A DNA stretch of 64,000 nucleotides from Rhodohalobacter mucosus (GTDB lineage: Bacteria > Bacteroidota > Rhodothermia > Balneolales > Balneolaceae): NCBI RefSeq assembly GCF_003150675.1, contig NZ_QGGB01000009.1:186001-250000 (forward strand). The letters run 5' to 3'. The notes beneath the pieces are model-generated. The model saw only the letters and a list, made by a program, of their open reading frames with translations, made no database searches and was not told the DNA's origin. Each line of letters opens with the position of its first letter. Within the stretch, counting starts at the first letter, position 1. The position numbers and the translations under genes were made by a program. Positions 32,876 to 40,238 of this stretch are shown piece after piece.

Positions 32876-33949
32876 ATGTACACATTAATGAAATCTTCCT
32901 ATCCAATCAGGTATTTAGCTGTTGTTTTAGGAATTACTTTTGTTGTAGGTTGCTCTTCACAGGTAGAGACAAATTCTATTCAGCGTAATTTGGAATTTGT
33001 TGAATCAATTGGTCACAGTAGTTCTGAAGCATACATAACAAGAAGCAGATCTGTGTCCAGTGATTTGCAAAGATATTTCTATATAGCTGATCAAGGCCTT
33101 GCTATAGTCCATCAATACACACTTGATGGTGATTTTGTCAAATCAATCGGAAGAAGAGGTAGGGGCCCCGGTGAATTCTCGGGAAACATGAATGTCTATG
33201 CCAAAGGTGATTCATTATTAGTTACTGATTTTACCAATTTAACGGTTTCACTTTTTCATTCAGATGGGGAGTTAATAAATACATTTAATCTGGAAGAACG
33301 TCATTCTACGGAGTTTCAATTCTTTAATGGTTTACTAGTTACCGGCCATTCCTACTCTTTACCGTTTGGTACAGATTATGAAGATGAAGAATTGCTACAT
33401 CTCTATGATTCAGATGGTAACGTTAAACATGGTTTTGGTGAGTTCTTAGAATTTAAAGAACCTGTACCATCCATAATCCAAAAAAATTTTACTGCTGTAT
33501 TAAATGGGGAGCTTCATGTTGTTTTTATGTTTTTTCCCGAGTATAAAATTTATACCAAGAATGGTGATCTGAAGAAATCTTTTCGGCTTGATGAAGTAAT
33601 TCCTAATCTCAATTATGAGACAAATGATAAAGAGTCAATTGGTGATTTTATTGATTCGAGAGTTAATGATTTAACAGGGAGAGTTGGTGGATTATTTATT
33701 TCGGGTGAAAGGATTTTTGTGTCACTAGCCAATGATAGTCTTTTACAAATTGAAGAGTTAAAACTACGGGAGGCAAAATTAGTGCATGTAAGGAGCTATA
33801 ACTATCCATTAATAGACGGAGACAGAAACGTAATTGGATACATTGATTTTTTCTATAGTGAAAAAGATAACATGTTCTACATTCTGGAAAACGAGCAATA
33901 TGAAGGCTTTGTGGTATCTAAGTATGGTGTAATTAATGATCCAAATTAA
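32876..33949 (+). CDS. 6-bladed beta-propeller lipoprotein (paralogue)
   Basis: A 357-residue lipoprotein with a lipobox (VLGITFVVGC, Cys26 from the first Met; an ATG four codons later at 32888 is also possible). The hallmark FVKSIGRRGRGPGEF and strand repeats such as SLLVTDFTNLTVSLFHSDGE match the propeller family seen also at 22142-23155. The gene is clearly A+T-richer than its neighbours, which may mean a different history. The function is unknown. Confidence 0.8.
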   Translation: MYTLMKSSYPIRYLAVVLGITFVVGCSSQVETNSIQRNLEFVESIGHSSSEAYITRSRSVSSDLQRYFYIADQGLAIVHQYTLDGDFVKSIGRRGRGPGEFSGNMNVYAKGDSLLVTDFTNLTVSLFHSDGELINTFNLEERHSTEFQFFNGLLVTGHSYSLPFGTDYEDEELLHLYDSDGNVKHGFGEFLEFKEPVPSIIQKNFTAVLNGELHVVFMFFPEYKIYTKNGDLKKSFRLDEVIPNLNYETNDKESIGDFIDSRVNDLTGRVGGLFISGERIFVSLANDSLLQIEELKLREAKLVHVRSYNYPLIDGDRNVIGYIDFFYSEKDNMFYILENEQYEGFVVSKYGVINDPN

Positions 33950-33966
33950 CCATTAACTTCCACTTA

Positions 33967-34545
33967 ATGAGTAGTGATTACCTAAGTCGATGCAAATGGG
34001 CAGCTAATACCTCCGACGAGTACATTACCTATCATGATGAAGAGTGGGGTGTGCCGGTGCATGACGACCGAACCCATTTCGAGTTCCTGATTCTGGAGGG
34101 TGCACAGGCCGGTTTGAGCTGGAGCACCATTCTTAAAAAACGAAGCGGATACCGGAAGGCGTTTGCAGGATTTGATCCGGCTATTGTGGCCGATTATACC
34201 GAAAGCAAAATTGAGGAACTGCTGCAGAATCCTGGCATCGTACGGAATCGGCTCAAGGTAAAATCTGCGGTTCGGAATGCACGGGAGTTCCTCAAAATTC
34301 AGGACGGGTTCGGCTCATTTGACGCCTATATATGGCAATTTGTGGATAATAAACCGATCATCAACTGCTGGAAAAGCCTCTCTGAAGTTCCGGCAAAAAC
34401 GGAAGTATCCGACCGGATATCAAAAGACCTCAGGAAGCGAGGATTCAATTTCGTGGGAAGCACCATCATCTACGCGTACATGCAGGCCTGCGGACTGGTG
34501 AACGATCATACGGTCGACTGCTTTAGACGCCGGGAATTGCTTTGA
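33967..34545 (+). CDS. tag: DNA-3-methyladenine glycosylase I
   Basis: A 192-residue Tag enzyme, excising 3-methyladenine. CKWAANTSDEYITYHDEEWG at the N-terminus and HFEFLILEGAQAGLSWSTIL carry the catalytic Glu and base-pocket residues. FVGSTIIYAYMQACGLVNDH with the terminal His and Cys forms the zinc snap together with Cys8 and His22-type residues. It starts 17 bp after the lipoprotein gene. The window thus has two different 3-methyladenine glycosylases. Confidence 0.95.
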   Translation: MSSDYLSRCKWAANTSDEYITYHDEEWGVPVHDDRTHFEFLILEGAQAGLSWSTILKKRSGYRKAFAGFDPAIVADYTESKIEELLQNPGIVRNRLKVKSAVRNAREFLKIQDGFGSFDAYIWQFVDNKPIINCWKSLSEVPAKTEVSDRISKDLRKRGFNFVGSTIIYAYMQACGLVNDHTVDCFRRRELL

Positions 34546-34552
34546 ATTATTT

Positions 34553-35647
34553 TCAGTAGTCGTAGGCAGCCCTAAGCGTGAGAAATTCATTGATGTTGTT
34601 CATATCGAGCACGCCCACCAACTCACCATTGTCAACAACGGGAAAGAAATTTCGGTCACCCCTGCGAAGCTGTCTGTACACGCCCGGCAGCGGGTCGCCA
34701 GCTTCCAGGGTCACAAAGTCCGTCTTCATGACACCATCGATGGACGTATCGCGGGAGTTGCTGTGAAGGGCTTCCGCTATATCGTTCATAAACAGGATAC
34801 CGACCGGTTTGCCGTTTTCGGCAATGATAAAGTCCTGTTCCGTACTGGCAAGAATCCGGTCAACAGCATCCTGCAGGGTGTCACCGGGCTTCATGGTTGT
34901 GAAATCAGTGATCATGGCATCACGAATATCGTTGCCCTTCAGGATACTGATTTGCTGAATCATGATGTTTTCGGAATGGGCCCCGAAGTAGATGAAGACA
35001 GCGATCACGGTGAGGATAATATTGAAAAACAGCCCGAAGAGAAAAAAGAGAAGCGCCATAAATTTGCCCAGGCCGGCTGCTGTTTTTGTAGCCTGCACAC
35101 GGCTCATCCGGGTCGAAAGCAGGGCCCTGAAAATACGGCCGCCATCCATCGGGAATGCCGGGATGAGATTGAAAACGACCAGGGCAACGTTCACCGAGAA
35201 CAGATAAAATAGAAAGTTGGCGGCATTGATGGTGCTGAGCTGCTCTTCGAGCACTTCCGGGTCATCCACCAGGAAATTGTCGATGGGGACGAAGAGGTAG
35301 AGTATGAGAGCGATCGCTACATTTACCAGCGGACCCGCAATGGCAATCACAAATTCCTGCATCGGATCTTCGGGCATCTCATTGAGGCTTGCAACTCCCC
35401 CGATGGGCAGCAGGGTAATGCTTCGCGTGCCCACTCCGAACTTTCTTGCAGTAAGGGCATGACCAAATTCATGTAAAACAACGCAGAAGAAGAGAGCAAA
35501 TATAAAAAGCGAGTTCCAGAGCAGTTCCGTCAGGGTGCCATCGTTACTGTACACCATAAAACCGATGAATAGAAAAAGAAGCCAGAAGGTCCAGTGAATC
35601 TGTACCTTAATGCCGGCATACCGGCCCAGGTTTAGAGATGCACTCAT
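34553..35647 (-). CDS. site-2-type M50 metalloprotease with CBS pair
   Basis: A 364-residue membrane protease. The zinc motif HEFGH is at 59-63 in a transmembrane helix, and the third-ligand motif FPMDGGRIFRALL is near 167. About six helices are visible. The C-terminal third holds two CBS motifs (MITDFTTMKPGDTLQDAVDR and VMKTDFVTLEAGDPLPGVYR), which usually sense adenine nucleotides. This matches the SpoIVFB/Rip3-like subgroup of intramembrane proteases. Substrate unknown. Convergent with tag, eight bp apart. Confidence 0.92.
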   Translation of the reverse strand: MSASLNLGRYAGIKVQIHWTFWLLFLFIGFMVYSNDGTLTELLWNSLFIFALFFCVVLHEFGHALTARKFGVGTRSITLLPIGGVASLNEMPEDPMQEFVIAIAGPLVNVAIALILYLFVPIDNFLVDDPEVLEEQLSTINAANFLFYLFSVNVALVVFNLIPAFPMDGGRIFRALLSTRMSRVQATKTAAGLGKFMALLFFLFGLFFNIILTVIAVFIYFGAHSENIMIQQISILKGNDIRDAMITDFTTMKPGDTLQDAVDRILASTEQDFIIAENGKPVGILFMNDIAEALHSNSRDTSIDGVMKTDFVTLEAGDPLPGVYRQLRRGDRNFFPVVDNGELVGVLDMNNINEFLTLRAAYDY

Positions 35648-35734
35648 AACATTTATTGGGTTAGAGTTATGTCTGTACTTACAATATTATGAATGCAGCA
35701 AACTTATCAAAGGGGGAAGGAGTATTGAGTTGGG

Positions 35735-36388
35735 TTGACACTTGTTCGTTGTTACTGGTTAGTTGTGGATTGGAAGTGTTAAAGTGTTTGTATGTTAAGG
35801 TGTTAATGAAACAGCACTTTATCGGTTTCTGTGTTCGTTGGTTTCTTCCGGTTTCTCCCTCATTGGCGGCGCAGGAAGAGTAAAGTTCTTTCCAAAAACC
35901 ATGAGCGCCGCCCTTTTGTAACACCCCGCGCTTGTCATGTCGACTGCTCGATCCGTCCCGAGCGGTCCGGGGCGGAGAGTGAACGGTGACATCTCCATAC
36001 CTGTCGCAGGGGCAAGCTTTGGCAAAACTTTTTGCTATGCCGGGGGAGGGGATCCCTCCATTCGTTCTCCGTCGGCTGACGGATCACTCAGTCGGGATGA
36101 CAAGTGCACGGGGTACTTGTGCGGCGCTCTAAATTCCTAAATTGAACAAAGATTTTCCTGCGCCGCATTACAGTATGAGAGACAGAAGGCAAAAGGGAGA
36201 AGGTAAAAGTGAAAAGGCAGCGAATTCCCAGGGTTAACCGAGGAACCGCCCAAACAATCAACTGATCATGTCTTTTTTTCCTTAATACTCTAACACGTTA
36301 ACACACTGATCTCTGATTGTCGGTATGCGAAATCTGATCTCAGATTGCCTTGAACCCTGCACCCTGCACTCTGTACCCTGTACCCAGC
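35735..36388. repeat. M50-fabF gap: four heptamer tracts around an inverted-repeat element
   Basis: A 742-bp gap with no convincing gene. Tracts with a 7-bp period are: 35735-35804, degenerate units of type TTGTTAC; 36184-36218, AAAAGGN-type, five units; 36284-36318, five degenerate units including TAACACG and TTAACAC; 36354-36388, ACCCTGC/ACCCTGT-type, five units ending one base before the fabF stop. The IR element 35903-36129 lies between the first and second tracts. Confidence 0.8.
35903..36129. repeat. 227-bp intergenic element with long terminal inverted repeats
   Basis: The ends GAGCGCCGC ... CTTGTCATGTCGACTG (35903-35946) and the complement of CAGTCGGGATGACAAG ... GCGGCGCTC (36089-36129) form imperfect inverted repeats of about 40 bp. 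The two halves are themselves alike when read outward-in (TGTCAT-CGACTG, then GATCCGTC, CGGAG, GAACG/GAATGG, and a GACATCTCC or GGAGGGATC box). This is the style of TGTCAT-type intergenic repeats seen in Bacteroidota genomes. No coding capacity. Confidence 0.7.
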
Positions 36389-36389
36389 T

Positions 36390-37637
36390 CTACACTTTTC
36401 TGAACACCACAACCGCATTGTGTCCGCCGAAACCGAAGTTATTGCTCATCATGGCATTCACTTTTGTCTGACGTGCCTCGCCGAGTACGATGTCGATTTC
36501 ATCCGGTATTTCAGGGTCAACGGTCTGTGTATTGATGGTCGGTGTAAGTACATCCTCTTTTACACTCATAATGGACAACAGGGCCTCCATCGCTCCGGCA
36601 GCGCCCAGCAGGTGTCCGGTCATGGATTTGGATGCCGTAACCACAGGCTGTTTGCTGCTCTCCTTGTAGAGGTTTGCAACTGCAATCATCTCACTGATGT
36701 CGCCGACGGGGGTTGAGGTGGAATGAGTATTGATGGCGCTGATGTCGCCTGGAGCAAGTCCGGCCTCCTGAAGAGCAAGCTTCATGCCGCGCAGAGCCCC
36801 AATGCCCTCCGGATGAGTGGCCGTAAGGTGATAGGCATCGGCCGTCATGGCGGCGCCCGATACTTCCGCATAAATTGTGGCCCCACGTGCTTTTGCATGC
36901 TCATACTCTTCGAGAACCAGTGCACAGGAGCCTTCTCCCATTACAAAACCGTCGCGCTCGGGATCGAACGGCCTGGATGCCGTTGCGGGTGAATCGTTTC
37001 GAGTACTCATAGCTTTCATAGCCGTAAAACCGCCAATGGTGGCTTCCGTAACCGGCGCTTCTGAGCCGCCCGCAATAAAAGCTTTGGCCTTGCCCATGCG
37101 GATGTAGTTGAATGCATCCATGATCGCCGTATTGGAACTGGCACAAGCAGAAATCGTGGTATAGTTGACCCCCATCAGCCCAAACTTCATGGAGATCATG
37201 CCTGAAGCCATGTTCGGAATCATTCTGGGTACAAAAAACGGGCTGAACCTGGGCGTATAATCACTTTCAAAATAACTTTTCATCTCATCCTCGAAGGTAC
37301 CCATACCACCCTGTCCCGTACCCCAGATTACGCCAACGTCAAAGGGGGACTGCCTGTCCATATCCAGGCCTGAATCTCCAAATGCCTCATGTGCGGCGTA
37401 GAGAGCATACTGTGTGAACAGGTCGGAACGCTTGATCTCATTTCGGTCGAGGCAGCTTTTCGGGTCAAAATCCTTTACCTCGCAAGCAAAATGCGTCTTG
37501 AACTTCTCGGGGTTAAACTTGGTGATTGGGGCTGCTCCGCTAAATCCTTCTACAGCATTTTTCCAGGTTGCCTGTGCACTGTTTCCAAGGGGCGTAACCG
37601 CGCCAATGCCGGTTACCACAACGCGAATATCATTCAT
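36390..37637 (-). CDS. fabF: beta-ketoacyl-ACP synthase II
   Basis: A 415-residue condensing enzyme elongating acyl-ACP with malonyl-ACP in type II fatty acid synthesis. The nucleophile is Cys165 in TISACASSNTAI. The catalytic His residues are in INTHSTSTPVGD and SMTGHLLGAAGAMEA. The C-terminal GFGGHNAVVVF is typical. Standard FabF length. No acpP or other fab gene is adjacent, so it is a stand-alone copy that may serve a specialised or housekeeping role. Confidence 0.94.
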   Translation of the reverse strand: MNDIRVVVTGIGAVTPLGNSAQATWKNAVEGFSGAAPITKFNPEKFKTHFACEVKDFDPKSCLDRNEIKRSDLFTQYALYAAHEAFGDSGLDMDRQSPFDVGVIWGTGQGGMGTFEDEMKSYFESDYTPRFSPFFVPRMIPNMASGMISMKFGLMGVNYTTISACASSNTAIMDAFNYIRMGKAKAFIAGGSEAPVTEATIGGFTAMKAMSTRNDSPATASRPFDPERDGFVMGEGSCALVLEEYEHAKARGATIYAEVSGAAMTADAYHLTATHPEGIGALRGMKLALQEAGLAPGDISAINTHSTSTPVGDISEMIAVANLYKESSKQPVVTASKSMTGHLLGAAGAMEALLSIMSVKEDVLTPTINTQTVDPEIPDEIDIVLGEARQTKVNAMMSNNFGFGGHNAVVVFRKV

Positions 37638-37806
37638 CGAAATAGGGATTAATCAGTTTAAGAGACTGGTAGATGGTGGTATAGGCGGATAAGATAAGGA
37701 AAAGCATTCTGAGGGGATAGTTTCATTTATGCGCTCTCAAAATGATGATGGTATCCAAAAAAAAATTTTTGATTGAACGGTTGTGATGTGAATTACTCCC
37801 ATTCGT

Positions 37807-37818
37807 AAAAGCGCTTTT
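37807..37818. promoter_or_regulatory. perfect 12-bp palindrome in the amt upstream region
   Basis: AAAAGCGCTTTT is a perfect palindrome 114 bp before the amt start. A TTGACA at 37871-37876 followed after 15 bp by TACAAT within an A+T-rich stretch may be the promoter. The palindrome could be an operator for a nitrogen-responsive or other regulator. Its function is inferred from position only. Confidence 0.3.
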
Positions 37819-37931
37819 CCATTTTCGTATAAATAATTTATGTCATAATTATTATAAACCTAAAATAGTATTGACAAGGCTTTTATATATATACAATTTT
37901 TAGGCGTTAATTTTAACCAACCAAAACCAGT

Positions 37932-39371
37932 ATGAGCAGAAACGTTAAATCTCTCATTTTTTTTACGTCACTTATTTTCTTTGCAGGCTATATAGCCTAC
38001 GCAGGTCATTCGGAACCACTCGCTGAAGCGGCGAATTCTGATATGGCAATAGCCGTCGAAACAGCTGAAATATCGCAGAATGACGGTTTTGCTACCGTTG
38101 AAGAGTTTATGGCCTCCCCGGGATTTCCAAAATTTATGATTGATAACCTCTGGATTTTGATCGCCGCCGGGCTTGTGTTCATTATGCACCTGGGTTTTGC
38201 CTCTGTTGAGAGCGGCCTCACGCAGGCCAAAAACTCGGTGAACGTAATCTATAAGAACGTCTTTATTCTCTGTATGGGTATTCTGACCTATGCATTTGTA
38301 GGGTTTCAGATTATGTATCCGGGCGATTTTAACGGGTTCTTCGGCTTCGGAGGGTTTGGCATCGGTTTTGATGCATCCGACCCTGTGGGAATGCTTACTT
38401 CAGGTTACGGCATGGATATGACCATCTGGAGTGATTTTATTTTCCAGGCTATGTTTGCCGCAACAGCGGCCACTATCGTTTCAGGTTGTGTAACAGGCCG
38501 TGTTAAGCTGATCTCGTTCATGCTGTTCGGAACCATTCTTGTTTCATTGATCTACCCGATAACGGGCAGCTGGCAGTGGGGCGGCGGATGGCTGTCGGAA
38601 CTTGGATTCTATGATTTTGCAGGATCAACACTGGTACATGCAGTCGGCGGTTTCGCGGGACTGGCCTGTGTTCTGATACTGGGCGCCAGAAAAGGAAAGT
38701 TTGACAGCGGACGGGTTAACATTATACCGGGCCACAGTATTCCGCTGGCAACCGTGGGTGTATTTCTTCTATGGTTTGGGTGGTTTGGCTTTAACGGAGG
38801 TTCCGTACTGAGTGCCGATCCGGCCACCGTATCCTACGTTTTTGTTACCACGGCTCTCGCAGCCTGCGCCGGTGCCATTGCATCAATGCTCACCACACAG
38901 GTCGTATTCAGAAGCCTGGACGCACCGATGGCTCTTAACGGTATCCTGGCGGGCCTGGTAGGCATCACTGCCGGAGCAGACGTCATCTCACCGCTCGCGG
39001 CGGTGGCAGTTGGAGCTATTGCAGGGGTTCTGGTGGTTCTGGCCATCACATTCTTCGACCGCATGAAAGTTGATGATCCGGTCGGGGCAATATCGGTTCA
39101 CGGTATATGCGGAGTCTGGGGAACTCTGGCTGTAGGCCTGTTTGTACCTCAGTACAGTTTCTTCACCCAGCTTATTGGTACGTTGTCAGTCATAACGTTC
39201 ACCTTTATTCTATCCTACGCTCTGTTCAGCCTGATCAAGTTTGCCATAGGCGTAAGGGTGACTGATGGAGTGGAGGCTGCAGGACTGGATATTTCTGAGC
39301 ACGGCAACAGTGCCTACCCCTATTTTGCAGGAATTGAAACCGAAGCGGCTGCAACTGCCGATAAAAGCTGA
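37932..39371 (+). CDS. amt: ammonium transporter
   Basis: A 479-residue Amt/MEP/Rh protein. An N-terminal signal-like helix (SLIFFTSLIFFAGYIAYAG) and ~35 polar residues precede 11 transmembrane helices starting at DNLWILIAAGLVFIMHLGFA. The signatures FVGFQIMYPG, GSWQWGGGWLSELGFYDFAG followed by STLVHAVGGFAGLACV, and ISVHGICGVWGTLAVGLF carry the twin His pore residues. No glnK is adjacent. A strong terminator follows, and then a porin gene, in the same orientation. Confidence 0.96.
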   Translation: MSRNVKSLIFFTSLIFFAGYIAYAGHSEPLAEAANSDMAIAVETAEISQNDGFATVEEFMASPGFPKFMIDNLWILIAAGLVFIMHLGFASVESGLTQAKNSVNVIYKNVFILCMGILTYAFVGFQIMYPGDFNGFFGFGGFGIGFDASDPVGMLTSGYGMDMTIWSDFIFQAMFAATAATIVSGCVTGRVKLISFMLFGTILVSLIYPITGSWQWGGGWLSELGFYDFAGSTLVHAVGGFAGLACVLILGARKGKFDSGRVNIIPGHSIPLATVGVFLLWFGWFGFNGGSVLSADPATVSYVFVTTALAACAGAIASMLTTQVVFRSLDAPMALNGILAGLVGITAGADVISPLAAVAVGAIAGVLVVLAITFFDRMKVDDPVGAISVHGICGVWGTLAVGLFVPQYSFFTQLIGTLSVITFTFILSYALFSLIKFAIGVRVTDGVEAAGLDISEHGNSAYPYFAGIETEAAATADKS

Positions 39372-39400
39372 CTACAAGAACTTGTTGAATAACAAGAAAA

Positions 39401-39438
39401 AAAAGAGCACCGAGGATTGCGGAATCCGGTGCTCTTTT
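39401..39438 (+). terminator. rho-independent terminator after amt
   Basis: A perfect 12-bp stem AAAAGAGCACCG / CGGTGCTCTTTT with a 14-nt loop, A-rich before and T-rich at the end, so it may act in both directions. It separates amt from the porin gene. Confidence 0.88.
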
Positions 39439-39489
39439 AGTTTCCAACTTGATCGATAAAACCAATAGAAACCAATAAAATATACTGCT

Positions 39490-40161
39490 ATGAACAACAA
39501 ACTGAAAACCCTTTTAGCCCTTGGAATGCTCTTCACGCTTGCAGGCCAGGAGGCATATGCACAGGTAAGCCTGGGAGCCGATTTTGTGAACCGTTATGTA
39601 TGGCGCGGTGCCGACTTTGGTAACTCACCCAGTATACAGCCCGATATCAACTACTCAGCGGGAGGGTTTGAGCTGGGAACCTGGGCCGCATTTGCCACAA
39701 ACGGGAATCCTGCAGGCACAGAAGTTGACTTCTATGCTTCCTACACATTTGATACCGATGCAGGCAGTTTTCAGTTGATGCTCACCGACTATACCTTCCC
39801 GCAGGCTCCTGAAGGGAACTACTTTCAGGCTTCATCGCACTTTCTGGAAGCCGGTGTAGGATACGGCGGCACTGAGAAATTTCCGATAAGCATCTTTACA
39901 GGAATGTTTTTCACCAACGACGATGACTATTCAATCTACTCGGAGGTTGGGTATGCGGTGAACAATGTGGAACTGTTTGTGGGTGTAACGCCTGCAGCAT
40001 CCGCGCTCTATGCAACAGACGGCCCCGCTGTAATTAATACGGGTATCACTGTAAGCAAAGACCTGCCACTGACGGACCTCTTTTCCCTTGCACTGTCCGG
40101 ATCCGTTATCGCCAACCCCTATTCCGACAATCTATATATGCTTTTCGGAATCGGGTTCTAA
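39490..40161 (+). CDS. TorF family putative outer-membrane porin
   Basis: A 223-residue secreted protein. A signal peptide (KTLLALGMLFTLAGQEAYA, cleavage after AYA) is followed by a beta-barrel pattern with alternating strands and a terminal Phe (MLFGIGF). VSLGADFVNRYVWRGADFG is the TorF family signature at the mature N-terminus, and the pattern GFELGTWAAFATNG recurs. It lies directly downstream of amt, beyond a terminator, so it has its own promoter but may act in passage of small nitrogen compounds across the outer membrane; that link is only inferred from position. Confidence 0.8.
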   Translation: MNNKLKTLLALGMLFTLAGQEAYAQVSLGADFVNRYVWRGADFGNSPSIQPDINYSAGGFELGTWAAFATNGNPAGTEVDFYASYTFDTDAGSFQLMLTDYTFPQAPEGNYFQASSHFLEAGVGYGGTEKFPISIFTGMFFTNDDDYSIYSEVGYAVNNVELFVGVTPAASALYATDGPAVINTGITVSKDLPLTDLFSLALSGSVIANPYSDNLYMLFGIGF

Positions 40162-40182
40162 AAATGCGGAAACGGTTCTGAC

Positions 40183-40238
40183 TACCGGAATTGAAAGCAG
40201 AATGAAGCACACCACAGTTCTGCTTTCAGTAACCGGTA
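40183..40238. terminator. hairpin between convergent porin and UPF0182 genes
   Basis: TACCGG (40183) pairs with CCGGTA (40233), and inside it GAAAGCAGAA (40193-40202) pairs perfectly with TTCTGCTTTC (40218-40227). A T tract is lacking on both sides, so it is either a weak bidirectional terminator or an mRNA 3' stabiliser. Confidence 0.5.

Noticed and set aside
35679-36140. Short ORFs on both strands of the M50-fabF gap
   Set aside because: They fall on inverted repeats and heptamer tracts and give no protein-like sequence.
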